Source: Bubalus kerabau
Lineage: Eukaryota > Chordata > Mammalia > Artiodactyla > Bovidae
DNA: 64,000 nucleotides
Direction: 5' to 3'
NCBI RefSeq assembly: GCF_029407905.1
Contig: NC_073639.1
Span: forward strand, 41,247,501-41,311,500
Shown: positions 34,589 through 45,951 of the stretch, piece by piece
Numbering within the stretch: position 1 is the stretch's first letter
How the letters are laid out: every line of letters begins with the position of its first letter
Notes under the pieces: generated by a model
The model's database searches: none
What the model was told of the DNA's origin: nothing
The model's input: only the letters and a program-made list of their open reading frames with translations
Position numbers and translations under genes: made by a program

Positions 34589-34599
34589 TAAAATGCAAT

Positions 34600-37500
34600 T
34601 ACAGGAGAAAAACTATTAAAAAATCCAACATATGGAGGCTGAACAACACGCTGCTGAATAACCAACAAATCACAGAAGAAATCAAAAAAGAAATCAAAAT
34701 TTGCATAGAAACGAATGAAAATGAAAACACAACAACCCAAAACCTGTGGGACACGGTAAAAGCAGTCCTAAGGGGAAAGTTCATAGCAATACAGGCACAC
34801 CTCAAGAAACAAGAAAAAAGTCAAATAAATAACCTAACTCTACACCTAAAGCAACTAGAAAAGGAAGAAATGAAGAACCCCAGGGTTAGTAGAAGGAAAG
34901 AAATCTTAAAAATTAGAGCAGAAATAAATGCAAAAGAAACAAAAGAGACCATAGCAAAAATCAACAAAACCAAAAGCTGGTTCTTTGAAAGGATAAATAA
35001 AATTGACAAACCATTAGCCAGACTCATCAAGAAACAAAGGGAGAAAAATCAAATCAATAAAATTAGAAATGAAAATGGAGAGATCACAACAGACAACACA
35101 GAAATACAAAGGATCATAAGAGACTACTATCAACAATTATATGCCAATAAAATGGACAACGAGGAAGAAATGGACAAATTCTTAGAAAAGTACAACTTTC
35201 CAAAACTTGATCAGGAAGAAATAGAAAATCTTAACAGACCCATCACAAGCACGGAAATTGAAACTGTAATCAAAAATCTTCCAGCAAACAAAAGCCCAGG
35301 TCCAGACGGCTTCACAGCTGAATTCTACCAAAAATTTAGAGAAGAGCTAACACCTATCCTGCTCAAACTCTTCCAGAAAATTGCAGAGGATGGTAAACTT
35401 CCAAACTCATTCTATGAGGCCACCATCACCCTAATACCAAAACCTGACAAAGATCCCACAAAAAAAGAAAACTACAGGCCAATATCACTGATGAACATAG
35501 ATGCAAAAATCCTTAACAAAATTCTAGCAATCAGAATCCAACAACACATTAAAAAGATCATACACCATGACCAAGTGGGCTTTATCCCAGGGATGCAAGG
35601 ATTCTTCAATATCCGCAAATCAATCAATGTAATACACCACATTAACAAATTGAAAAATAAAAACCATATGATTATCTCAATAGATGCAGAGAAAGCCTTT
35701 GACAAAATTCAACATCCATTTATGATCAAAACTCTCCAGAAAGCAGGAATAGAAGGAACATACCTCAACATAATAAAAGCTATATATGACAAACCCACAG
35801 CAAACATTATCCTCAATGGTGAAAAATTGAAAGCATTTCCTCTAAAGTCAGGAACAAGACAAGGGTGCCCACTTTCACCATTACTATTCAACATAGTTTT
35901 GGAAGTTTTGGCCACAGCAATCAGAACAGAAAAAGAAATAAAAGGAATCCAAATTGGAAAAGAAGAAGTAAAGCTCTCACTGTTTGCAGATGACATGATC
36001 CTCTACATAGAAAACCCTAAAGACTCCACCAGAAAATTACTAGAACTAATCAATGACTATAGTGAAGTTGCAGGATATAAAATCAACACCCAGAAATCCC
36101 TTGCATTCCTATACACTAATAATGAGAAAACAGAAAGAGAAATTAAGGAAACAATTCCATTCACCATTGCAACAGAAAGAATAAAATACTTAGGAATATA
36201 TCTACCTAAAGAATCTAAAGACCTATATATAGAAAACTATAAAACACTGGTGAAAGAAATCAAAGAGGACACTAATAGATGGAGAAATATACCATGTTCA
36301 TGGATTGGAAGAATCAATATAGTGAAAATGAGTATACTACCCAAAGCAATCTATAGATTCAATGCAATCCCTATCAAGCTACCAACAGCATTCTTCACAG
36401 AGCTAGAACAAATAATTACACAATTTGTATGGAAAAACAAAAAACCTCGAATAGCCAAAGCGATCTTGAGAAAGAAGAATGGAACTGGAGGAATCACCCT
36501 ACCTGACTTCAGGCTTTACTACAAAGCCACAGTTATCAAGACAGTATGGTACTGACACAAAGACAGAAATATAGATCAATGGAACAAAATAGAAAGCCCA
36601 GAGATAAATCCACGCACATATGGACACCTTATCTTTGACAAAGGAGGCAAGAATATACAATGGATTAAAGACAATCTCTTTAACAAGTGGTGCTGGGAAC
36701 TCTGGTCAACCACTTGTAAAAGAATGAAACTAGAACACTTTCTAACACCATACACAAAAATAAACTCAAAATGGATTAAAGATCTAAACGTAAGACCAGA
36801 AACTATAAAACTCCTAGAGGAGAACATAGGCAAAACACTCTCTGACATACATCACAGCAGGATCCTCTATGACCCACCTCCCAAAATATTGGAAATAAAA
36901 GCAAAAATAAACAAATGGGACCTAATTAACCTTAAAAGCTTCTGCACATCAAAGGAAACTATTAGCAAGGTGAAAAGACAGCCTTCAGAATGGGAGAAGA
37001 TAATAGCAAATGAAGCAACTGACAAACAACTAATCTCAAAAATATACAAGCAACTCCTACAGCTCAACTCCAGAAAAATAAATGACCCAATCAAAAAATG
37101 GGCCAAAGAACTAAATAGACATTTCTCCAAAGAAGACATCCAGATGGCTAACAAACACATGAAAAGATGCTCAACATCACTCATTATCAGAGAAATGCAA
37201 ATCAAAACCACTATGAGGTACCATTTCACGCCAGTCAGAATGGCTGCGATCCAAAAGTCTACAAGTAATAAATGCTGGAGAGGGTGTGGAGAAAAGGGAA
37301 CCCTCTTTCACTGTTGGTGGGAATGCAAACTAGTACAGCCACTATGGAGAACAGTGTGGAGATTCCTTACAAAACTGGAAATAGACCTGCCTTATGATCC
37401 AGCAATCCCACTGCTGGGCATACACACTGAGGAAACCAGAAGGGAAAGAGACACGAGTACCCCAATGTTCATCGCAGCACTGTTTATAATAGCCAGGACA

Positions 37501-37707
37501 TGGAAGCAACCTAGATGTCCATCAGCAGATGAATGGATAAGAAAGCAGTGGTACATATACACAATGGAGTATTATTCAGCCATTAAAAAGAATACATTTG
37601 AATCAGTTCTAATGAGGTGGATGAAACTGGAGCCTATTCTACAGAGTGAAGTAAGCCAGAAAGAAAAACACCAATACAGTATACTAATGCATATATATGG
37701 AATTTAG
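34600..37707 (+). pseudogene. L1 ORF2 (reverse transcriptase), one nonsense codon
   Basis: ORF2p is the L1 endonuclease/reverse transcriptase. The N-terminal endonuclease is absent through 5' truncation. The remaining frame is open for 3.1 kb with one in-frame break: TGA at 36553-36555, where the family has Trp (W-Y-W). RT motifs are intact: KSPGPDGFTAEFYQ, the DAEKAFDKI motif, GTRQGCPLSPLLFN and the catalytic FADD (about 35983-35995). The C-terminal CX3CX7HX4C zinc knuckle (CWRGC...H...C, about 37270-37330) is intact, and the natural end MHIYGI-TAG is at 37705-37707. The ATG at 34531 is host DNA before the insertion, so the first ~23 residues of that open frame are not L1. It is not a host gene. 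Confidence 0.95.
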
Positions 37708-38001
37708 AAAGATGGTAACAATAACCCTGTGTACGAGACAGCAAAAGAGACACTGATGTATAGAACAGTCTTATGGACTCTGTGGGAGAGGGAGAGGGTG
37801 GGAAGATTTGGGAGAATGGCATTGAAACATGTAAAATATCATGTATGAAATGAGTTGCCAGTCCAGGTTCGATGCACGATACTGGATGCTTGGGGCTGGT
37901 GCACTGGGACGACCCAGAGGGATGGAATGGGAAGGGAGGAGGGAGGAGGGTTCAGGATGGGGAACACATGTATACCTGTGGTGGATTATGTAAAGTTTAA
38001 A

Positions 38002-38012
38002 AATAAAATAAA
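38002..38012 (+). terminator. L1 tail polyadenylation signals in intron
   Basis: Two overlapping AATAAA hexamers (38002-38007 and 38007-38012) lie at the end of the L1, in sense with FSTL5. They are candidates for premature polyadenylation within the last intron. Confidence 0.5.
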
Positions 38013-38581
38013 ATTTAAAATCTTCAAAAAAAATAAAAAAAAAAAAATAAAATGCAATAAATAGAAGTCTAATAGTTCTATAGTTCCTAAATCTGCATCT
38101 ATTAAGGTGAAACAGCTTAAAATGAGAAAAATATGAATACTTATCTAAACAATGATATCAAATTTATTTGATTATCACAAGCAATATAAGAAGTCAATGA
38201 AGTGAGTGGAAAAGATGTATACTCAAGGTTTTCATTCTTTCTTGTTTTCCTAGACATTAAGTAAGTAGATTCAATATCAGTGGGTTTTGAGACATGCAAA
38301 CTATGTCTACTTTTTGGTCCTTGATGATAAAAGTAAAGTGTGTCGCTCCAATTAACTAGATACATCGCTTTTAATTATTTTGCTTTCTATAGCATGAGTT
38401 ATAAATGTTTGGCTGTAATGAAAGGACAACCTAAGGAAGGAGGAGGGCAGTGGGATTTAAAGCGGACTCTAACAAGATTCAGCTGCCAGTTCCTGCCCAG
38501 CCTGATAACTAATGCCCAGGCTCTGAGTCCCCTTTCCACCTGCCCGCAGTGCATTTCCTTCACCCCTTTGGAGTTTCCTGT

Positions 38582-38606
38582 CTAACTCTGATTTTCATTT
38601 TTGCAG
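38582..38606 (+). promoter_or_regulatory. FSTL5: 3' splice site of the last FSTL5 intron
   Basis: A candidate branch point (ctaac, 38582-38586), a T-rich tract (attttcatttttg) and an AG at 38605-38606 immediately precede the open FSTL5 frame. The branch adenine lies about 21 bases from the cut, a normal spacing. This fixes the exon start at 38607. Confidence 0.9.
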
Positions 38607-39309
38607 GTTTGGATTTATTCTTCATAAAGATGAAGCTGCACTACAAAAGATTGATCTTGAAACCATGTCATATATCAAGACTATTAATTTGAAGGACTAT
38701 CAATGCATCCCGCAGTCACTAGCATACACACACTTGGGAGGATATTACTTCATTGGCTGCAAACCCGACAGCACTGGGGCGGCTCCCCCACAGCTCTTGG
38801 TGGACGGTGTCACCGACTCAGTCATTGGGTTCAACAGTGATGTGACGGGCACTCCATACGTCTCTCCAGATGGACACTATCTTGTCACCATCAGTGACGT
38901 GAAAGGTCTTGTGAGGGTCCAGTACATCACCATCAGAGGAGAAATACAGGAGGCTTTTGATATTCACACTAATCTGCACATATCTGACCTGGCCTTTCAG
39001 CCATCCTTTACGGAAGCCCATCAGTACAACATTTATGGTAGTTCAAGCACACAGACAGATGTGCTCTTTGTGGAGCTTGCCTCCGGGAAGGTTAAGATGA
39101 TAAAAAGCCTCAAGGAACCACTCAAGGCAGAAGAATGGCCTTGGAACCTGAAAAACAGGCAAATCCAGGACAGTGGCTTGTTTGGTCAGTACCTGATGAC
39201 TCCTTCCAAGGACTCTCTCTTTATACTCGATGGACGACTCAATAAATTAAACTGTGAGATCACTGAAGTTGAGAAGGGAAACACAGTCATCTGGGTTGGA
39301 GAAGCCTAG
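38607..39309 (+). CDS. FSTL5: FSTL5 terminal coding exon (partial gene)
   Basis: This exon encodes the C-terminal part of follistatin-like 5, a secreted glycoprotein. In the full protein, Kazal/follistatin, EF-hand and Ig-like domains lie upstream, outside this window. The exon opens after an AG acceptor: one base (G) completes a split codon, so the intron is phase 2. It then reads 233 residues from FGFILHKDEAALQKIDLET through the family C-terminal motif GNTVIWVGEA to TAG. The residues include a propeller-blade-like stretch (TPYVSPDGHYLVTISDVKG), matching the beta-propeller-like C-terminal half described for this family. I see no N-x-S/T sequon in this part. The frame is fully open, and its moderately GC-rich composition contrasts with the AT-rich flanks. 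The first in-frame ATG at 38665 is internal, not a start. Assignment to FSTL5 rather than the paralogue FSTL4 rests on recognised C-terminal sequence. Confidence 0.95.
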
Positions 39310-39434
39310 AAGCCCTGTTAAATAATTATTAAATCAAGAGTTTTCCAATACACTGCACTAATCCATTATTTAAATTTACAGTTTAACTTTCTAAGTTTGT
39401 ATCCTAGCCAAACATCAGTTACTTGGATGGCCGA

Positions 39435-39440
39435 AATAAA
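39435..39440 (+). terminator. FSTL5: Proximal AATAAA in FSTL5 3'UTR
   Basis: A canonical hexamer lies about 125 bases after the stop codon and is followed by a poly-T run. It could support a short 3'UTR isoform. A second hexamer lies at 39706-39711. Use of either is not shown by the sequence. Confidence 0.4.
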
Positions 39441-39705
39441 ATAGTTTTTTTTTTTTTTAAACAAAGACATACACAATTATTAATATTGGTTGATTAGAAA
39501 TAGTTAACACAGTATTTAATGAGAAACTATTTAAATTATAAGAACCAAATCTACTGTTATTTTTTTTTCCAATAGAATAGGAATTTAAATAATTAAAAAT
39601 AACTCAACTGCAGGGAATTTCCAATGATTCTAAACACCATTTCATCTTGAGGGTAATTGATCTTTTTTTTTTTTTTTTCTGTCCTTTGGGTATGCTTAAA
39701 CCAGA

Positions 39706-39711
39706 AATAAA
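39706..39711 (+). terminator. FSTL5: Second proximal AATAAA in FSTL5 3'UTR
   Basis: A canonical hexamer about 400 bases after the stop codon, followed by the GT-containing stretch gatgttgtgg. It is a candidate alternative poly(A) site, weaker in context than the one at 41148. Confidence 0.35.
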
Positions 39712-41147
39712 AGATGTTGTGGAAACTTAAAATTCTTAATTCAAAATATTCTGTCCCATCCACTGTTTCTAATCTTTCGTGCCTTGAAAGGAATGTCACA
39801 AGAGGAAAAGGAAGGCTAAAAGCTGCATATGGACCACCCTCATTACTATAAATTTCTTGTCATTTAAAGAGAAAAGTTGAACATCTTTTGCACCAAACCC
39901 AGCCTTCAGTCATTTGTCTAACCCTCAATGAAATATCATTTGAAGACATAAACTGTCCTTAGGCTGTACACAGGTGACAAATTCTATTTGACACTCACTG
40001 TATAATCTGCAGCATGCTATGGAAAATGGGGAGGAAGGGAGGAAAATAATTATGGTAATATGTTTGCAGTGTATTCTTGACTCATTTTGCTTTCAATCAC
40101 GAGAGTGCATTATATTTTTAATGCAAGTTTGTCTGGGATGTCAACTGCTTACAAATATCTCTTATTAGTGGAATAGACTTTTTTTGTTTCTTATGATGTA
40201 GTCCAGTGTTGCATTAGCAGGAAATTTTATTTCCAAAATAGAAGCATTATTTGTGTCTGCTTAGAGTAAACCACATTTAGGGAAATTAACAACAGAGAGA
40301 AAAAAAAAACTGGCTAGAGAACTGATGAGTATTAGCGGTTTAGGACAATTAGTAACAGAAATTGGGAATTAGGGGGTAGCACCACAGTGGTGAGAAAAGA
40401 TGTACTTCTCCATCGCCTTTGCTATTTAAATATAATCCATCAAAGGACTCATTCCTTAATAACTTTCCCAAATGACTTCTGCTTAACTCCTATGTAATCC
40501 TTAAACAACTCTCTCACTGTGTGTTGAAGTTTGAAACCTAACTAATCCTCTTATTTGAGACACTGCATAGAAGTAAAAATCATTGCTTTCATTTTTCAGG
40601 GCAAATAAAAGGCCAGTAGAAGCATTAAAACTAGTAACTTGGTTTATTGAAATAAGCAGATTATTATCCAGGCTTAAAGTAAAAGCTTACATTGTTTGGA
40701 GAATCTTTTTACTTATTATATTTTTGTTTTATTATTGCTAAAAATGCTAATGTACTGTTGAAATGACCTCCATTTCCTGAAGGTAATCCAATAATGTCTT
40801 TTTTAAATACAAATTTTACTCAAGCTTAATTGTGTAAAACTGCTTAGAAACCTGAAATTTTATAGTGTGTACTATCTTATGTATATATAGCATCCTGAAC
40901 TATGTGATAACAGTAGATTTATTCTTAGCTTAAGGAAACATTACGGGAGGCAGATTTAATGGACAACAGAAGTTAGCTTATGTTTCTACTTACCTGCTTT
41001 CCTTTTTAGCAGTTTTCTTCTTTGTGAACATGAACCACATAAAGTGGCTGTGACCTAATGATTTAACCTAAGTCTGTCTCATACACCCTTCTTTGGTAGC
41101 TTACACCATGTGGCTGCTTTGTCTGTAGACACTGCTTGATAAAAGAG

Positions 41148-41153
41148 AATAAA
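41148..41153 (+). terminator. FSTL5: Main FSTL5 polyadenylation signal AATAAA
   Basis: A canonical hexamer at 41148-41153 is followed within about 50 bases by a GT/T-rich element (about 41195-41224, including gtgtttgttttg). That is the layout expected of a mammalian cleavage site, with cleavage predicted around 41165-41180. Confidence 0.75.
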
Positions 41154-41180
41154 CCTCTTACATTTTAACCCTTGAGAGTT

Positions 41181-42057
41181 CAGTCAGTGTTTTAATGTGA
41201 ATACCCGTGTTTGTTTTGTTTTTCCTCCCAGTGCTTCAAACACAGACTGGTTTATATCCCCATTGTTTTGAAAGTGACGGGATGGGGTAGAGGGCAGGTA
41301 AAGTGAGACCAATCAAGAAAAGACAACTTAGCTTCATTATATCAATTCTAAGTTGCTCTGTCCCTTTATATTCATATGTAAAGCAAGATATTTATCCTTT
41401 TAAGATGTCTATTTCCTTAGAATCCCTTCTTGTGTATTAAAGGAATGAATGAATATCAGAATGGAACATAAGCATAGACTTAAATCCCCTTTTCCCCACA
41501 TTCTTACACTATTAGCCACACAAATACTAAGTCCCCCTTTTTAACAGTGTAATGTTTAAAATATTGACATTTGTGATACTTTTAAGAAAATAAGGAAATG
41601 CAATATTATATTTTCTAAGATAGATATTTCTTTCTTCAGTGGTAGGGAGAAAAAGTAAGAGCTTGCATACAGGGCATCAGCATTGCTCTACACACATCTT
41701 GATAAACGTGTATTGAATATAATGATCTCATCAATAACTGGGTATGTGTGAAAACTGAACATGAAGAAAAACTAGAATAAAATGACATCACCACTCTCTG
41801 AAAAGAATAGATTTTTAACATACAGGATAAAATAGCAACAAGGTAGCCAAAAAAATATGAGATAATTTTACTGCAAATTATCTGGTAATAATTGTGTGAT
41901 AACCATAACAGGCATGAAGTAAGAAAAGGTGTGAAACCAAGAATGGAAATAGAACATGGGGAGGTCTTTGAGCAAAATTGACTAGAAAAAGTTAATATTT
42001 ATGTAAAGAAGGTGGTAATTCATGAAAAATGGATTCTGATCAGATTTTGGAGGGAGG
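41181..42057. other. Immediate 3' flank of FSTL5
   Basis: AT-rich intergenic DNA with no recognised repeat or gene. The GT-rich downstream element of the poly(A) site lies at its start. Confidence 0.45.
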
Positions 42058-42069
42058 GAAGTGAAGAAT

Positions 42070-42239
42070 AGGGCTTCCCAGGTGGTTCAGTGCAGGAGAC
42101 ACAGGACCCCACAGTTTTAATTTCTGGGTTGGGAAGATCCCCTGGGGAAAGGCATAGCAACCCATGCCAGTATTCTTGCCTGGAGAATACCACAGACAGA
42201 AGTTGCAACGAGTCGGACATGACTGAAGCAACTGAGCAT
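42070..42239 (+). mobile_element. Bov-tA SINE, internally deleted
   Basis: gggcttcccaggtggttcag head, gggttgggaagatcccctgg, tattcttgcctggagaatac and tail gtcggacatgactgaagcaa. Exact 12-bp target-site duplication gaagtgaagaat at 42058-42069 and 42240-42251. Confidence 0.93.
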
Positions 42240-42446
42240 GAAGTGAAGAATGAAACAAATTGAAAGAGTCTAGACTTAATCCAGAGAGTAGGAACTCAAG
42301 ACTAATTTTTAAAAGGAGAAAGAACAATGAAAACACTTTAACATTTTTTATTTTCTAATATAACAAAGATTTGAGAGGAAATTGGAGAAACTGGTATCAG
42401 TTGGGAGGCTACTGCAGAAAATGGAAGTTTATGATCTATAATATAC

Positions 42447-43152
42447 AACAAGATGAAACTCAACATTAAAACTCAACCTTAAGAAAACTAAGACCTTGGC
42501 ATCTTGTCCTATCACATCACAGCAAATAGATGGGGAAACAATGAAAACAATGAGAGACTTTATTTTCCTGGGCTCCAAAATCACTGCAAAGGGTGACTGC
42601 AGCCATGAAAATAAAAGACACTTGCTCCTTTGAAGAAAAACTGTGACAAACCTAGACAGCTTATTAAAAAGCAGAGACATTACTTTGTCAACAAAAGTCC
42701 ATCTAGTCAAAGCTATGGTTTTTCCAGTATTTATGTACGGATGTGAGAGTTGGACCCTAAAGAAAGCTGAGCACTGAAGAATTGATTCTTTTGAACTGTG
42801 CTGTTGAAGAAGACTGTAGAGTCCCTTGGACTGCAAGGAGATCCAACCAGTCAATCCTAAAGGAAATCAGTCTGGAATATTCATTGGAAGGACTGATGCT
42901 GAAGCTGAAGCTTCAATACTTTGGCCACCAGATAGGAAGAACTAACTCATTGGAAAAGACACTGGTGCTGGGAAAGATTGAAGACAGGAGTAGAAGGGGA
43001 CAACAGAGGATGAGATGGTTGGATTGCATCACTGAGTTCATGGACATGAGTTTGATCAAGCTCTGGGAGTTGATGACGGACAGGAAAGCCTGGCATGCTG
43101 CAGTCCATGCAGTCGCAGAGTTGAACATAACTATGCATCTGAACTGAATTGA
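42447..43152 (+). mobile_element. BovB 3' end
   Basis: Sense BovB from the post-RT region (aaactcaacattaaaactca) through ggactgcaaggagatccaac and gctgggaaagattgaagac to the tail (ctgaactgaattgaa). Reading frames are interrupted. Confidence 0.93.
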
Positions 43153-43162
43153 AGATAAGGCA

Positions 43163-43226
43163 TGTTAAGGAAATATACTTGAAAGGGCAACTGAATAAAT
43201 ATGGATGATAAAAAGAGAAAAATCAG
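43163..43226. repeat. Local direct repeat, copy 1
   Basis: 64 bp (tgttaaggaaatatacttga ... aaaaatcag) recurring at 43459-43522 with 7 mismatches and no gaps. Offset is 296 bases. Confidence 0.85.
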
Positions 43227-43231
43227 TTTCC

Positions 43232-43430
43232 CACATGGTGCTAATGGTAAAAAAAACTTTCCTGCCAATGCAGAAGTTGCAGGTTCGATCTTTGGGTCTA
43301 GAAGATCCCCTGGAGGAGGGCATGGCAAGTCACTCCAGTATTCTTGCTGGGAAAATTCTGTGAACAGAAGAGCCTGGCAGTCCACAGCCTGTAAGATCGC
43401 AAAGAGTCACACATAACTGAAGCTACTTAG
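43232..43430 (+). mobile_element. Bov-tA SINE, old copy
   Basis: Diverged head (cccacatggtgctaatggta), then gttgcaggttcgatctttgg, agaagatcccctggaggagg, tattcttgctgggaaaattc and tail aactgaagctacttagca. It lies between the two copies of the local direct repeat. Confidence 0.88.
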
Positions 43431-43458
43431 CACACAAGCATGCATATAAGACAGTGTG

Positions 43459-43522
43459 TGTTAAGGAAACATACTTGAGATGGCAACTGAATAAAAACGG
43501 GTGATAAAAAGAGACAAATCAG
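43459..43522. repeat. Local direct repeat, copy 2
   Basis: Second copy of 43163-43226. Similarity fades after aaatcag, although ggtaaaaata (43546-43555) also echoes ggtaaaaaaa in copy 1. Confidence 0.85.
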
Positions 43523-45034
43523 CAGGTCTCAATTACGACACCAGTGGTAAAAATACGAGAGCCATGAAAGAAAAGAAGATTGGGAGAGAGAAGGAGGGTT
43601 TAGATAAAAGACAAATAAGAATGATGGACATGGAATATATTTCCAGAGTAGTGTCATCATGTATTATAGCAAACTAATACAATTTTCAGGCATTATTCCA
43701 TTGTCTGTCTAATAATATAAAAGTAAAATAGAAGTGCTTTTTAAAAAGTATAATTTTAGAATCTTGGCACCTTTAAGACTCCCACTCAAAAGGTCTTCAG
43801 AGGGTTTTCTTTTAAAAAAATAAGTGAACTTGACTGGATTTTACATTAAGTATTTCAGATTTTACAGAATGAAACAATATGTTTAATCATATTTGACAGC
43901 TTATCATATTATGCAAATTTTAAAAGTGAAAAAAAATTCAAGAACAATATGACTATCATGAAAATTAACATGACTCTAAAATAACATGAAATGTACACCC
44001 CAAATGTCACAACCCTAAGAACTCATAAGAGGTCACTTCTAATGTCACTTGTCCATGCATCTACCATTTAGCTATTCTTTCTGTGTGAACAGGTAAGAGA
44101 AAAAAAAGCAATATCTTATCAAAAGCCTATTTTCATTTTTCTTCCAATCACACTCTAATACCATTTACCTCTCCTTGGAATCTTCAAGCATAGAAATATG
44201 CTTTCAAAATCATGCTATATAAATTCATGATTGTAGACTTGAATCATGGTAACCTTTTCACATCCTCCTAGAAGGCTAAATCTTAGCATGGGAATATGAT
44301 TTTGTTTGTTTGCTTGTATTTAATAGATTATATTGTCCTATTAGTAAACAGAAAAGCACAGTTTCTCAGTAATATTCATCAACAAAATATCCCTGCCTCT
44401 GTCGAATATAATGAGTGCTACACAGCTATTTCACAGTAATGTGCAGCTAACAGTTGGTGAATTAGAAAAGTTTTCAGCATTTTTCTTTTACACCAGCTTT
44501 CAGTGATGATAAAATTGTCAATGTTTTGGGACTTGTGTTCAAGTTCATAATTAAATTTTGCACATAGCATAATTTGGCTGAAACTGAGAAAGAACAGACT
44601 GAAAAATAAAATATGTTGTTCTAATAAATGTCTTGAAGACTGTCTCTGCATGTGCATTTTGCCACTTTTAAAAGAAGATTCAGAATTGTCTCAATATCGA
44701 AAGAATATACTGCTACTTCAATTTAAAATCTGTTCTTCTTATTGACGTGTATAAATTTTTTTTGCATTTCCATGAAAAACCACACTGTTTTTTTACACCT
44801 AGAGCTACATACTTCAGTGTTACAAAGTCCAAGTGAAAAGTCCCATGATAATCATGAAAGGGACTCTCCATATATGACAATATATAGCTATTACAAATGA
44901 ATAGTCATTGAATTACTCTTCTATACCTCTGCTTATCTACCTACTTTACTTTATTTAATTTTTTAAACATTTCTTTAATGTGGACCATTTTTAAAGTCTT
45001 AATTGAATTTATTATTATATTGCTTCAGTTTTAT
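43523..45034. other. Unassigned intergenic DNA
   Basis: AT-rich DNA with no gene or young repeat that I can recognise. Confidence 0.4.
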
Positions 45035-45149
45035 ATTTTGGGTTTTTGGCTGGGAGGCTCATGGGATCTTAGCTAGCCGACAGTGATTAAATTTGCACTC
45101 CAGTGTTTCAAGGCAAAAATCTTAACCTCTGGACCACCAGGGAAGTCCT
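45035..45149 (-). mobile_element. CHR-type SINE, antisense fragment
   Basis: ttttggctgggaggctcatg, ggatcttagctagccgacag and the head cttaacctctggaccaccag ggaagtcc match an antisense, diverged CHR SINE. Confidence 0.75.
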
Positions 45150-45951
45150 GCACACCTATTTTCAAACAAGTTTTGCTTCTAATTCAAGGTTCTATACTTT
45201 GTTCAGAATTCTTACCAGAGTATAACAAACGTGCCATATCTGAACTCGGGAATAAAGTATTATTCATTATTTTTTTAGATCAAAACACATCTTGATATAT
45301 TAATTGCCTTTTAGGAAAATAATTATTATTATAGGTTGAGCAAAGATAAATATATCAATTAGATTAAGGATAGTAACATATAGTATGCTAGTTTTATGTA
45401 GTTTAAAAAATTTGATTGTTGACAGAAATATTAAATGATTTTGTTTTCTGTATACTGGTAGACATATGCCACACATCATGCAGGTTCACATAATGTGGTA
45501 GTTAGAAACCACACTAGTGTGTGTGTGCATGTGTCTCAGTTTGGGCATATGAAAAAATGGAATCATATCTGACAATATTGGAGAACTAAATTTTAACACT
45601 CAAATATATCTTGTTGGTACTTTTAAGTTTCTTTTAAATCTAGGATAATATTTATTTAAATATAATTTATCATACATAAGATTCTAGCATAAGTTTGTGG
45701 AATGATTGTAGGTCACAGAATCTTCATCTTCTACACACCCACATATATGTTTTTTAAATAATCAACTGAAAATGAGGATATAACTTCAATCTATGCAATA
45801 CCTACTAACTATCACATCCATGTACATGTAAAATATAAATGACAGAGGAGTAAGAAAAGTCAAAGAAACAAAAGACTAGTGAGTCTTGACTCTGGAGACT
45901 CTATTAAATCAGCTAAATTAAGGCTTTGCAAGTATGTGTAGCAAAAATGTG
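45150..45951. other. Unassigned intergenic DNA
   Basis: AT-rich. A short (GT)n stretch lies at about 45517-45528. No gene seen. Confidence 0.4.

Larger units (their letters stand above)
34600..38048 (+). mobile_element. Ruminant L1 LINE, 5'-truncated, 3.4 kb
   Basis: Starts inside ORF2 (tacaggagaaaaactattaa) and continues through the ORF2 stop, the L1 3'UTR (ggttcaggatggggaacaca) and an A-rich tail (38008-38047). Target-site duplication aaaatgcaat at 34590-34599 and 38049-38058. The implied bottom-strand nick is TTTT/A, the L1 endonuclease consensus. The long near-intact frame indicates a fairly recent insertion. It lies in sense orientation in the last FSTL5 intron, about 560 bases before the exon. 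Confidence 0.96.
1..38606 (+). other. FSTL5: Last intron of FSTL5 (3' part)
   Basis: Everything upstream of the acceptor at 38605-38606 is read as intron because the terminal exon has no partner exon in the window. I looked for short open stretches flanked by AG and GT with FSTL5-like residues and found none. FSTL5 is known as a very large gene with long introns, which fits. The 5' end of the intron lies outside the window. Confidence 0.7.
39310..41175 (+). other. FSTL5: FSTL5 3' untranslated region
   Basis: This is about 1.85 kb of AT-rich, non-repetitive sequence between the FSTL5 stop and the strongest poly(A) signal. It has no open frame of note and no SINE or LINE, unlike the DNA on either side, which fits selection on a conserved 3'UTR. 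It contains poly-T tracts (about 39447-39459 and 39662-39678). The extent is inferred from the poly(A) signal, not from transcript data. Confidence 0.75.

Noticed and set aside
34531..36555. A 674-codon open frame that looks like a host gene
   Set aside because: It is L1 ORF2. The first ~23 codons are flanking DNA before the target duplication, the rest matches LINE-1 RT motifs, and the natural end lies beyond an in-frame TGA.
38665..39309. Treating the ATG at 38665 as the start of a separate 214-residue protein
   Set aside because: The frame is open back to the splice acceptor at 38605-38606 and the residues before the ATG fit FSTL5, so the ATG is an internal methionine.
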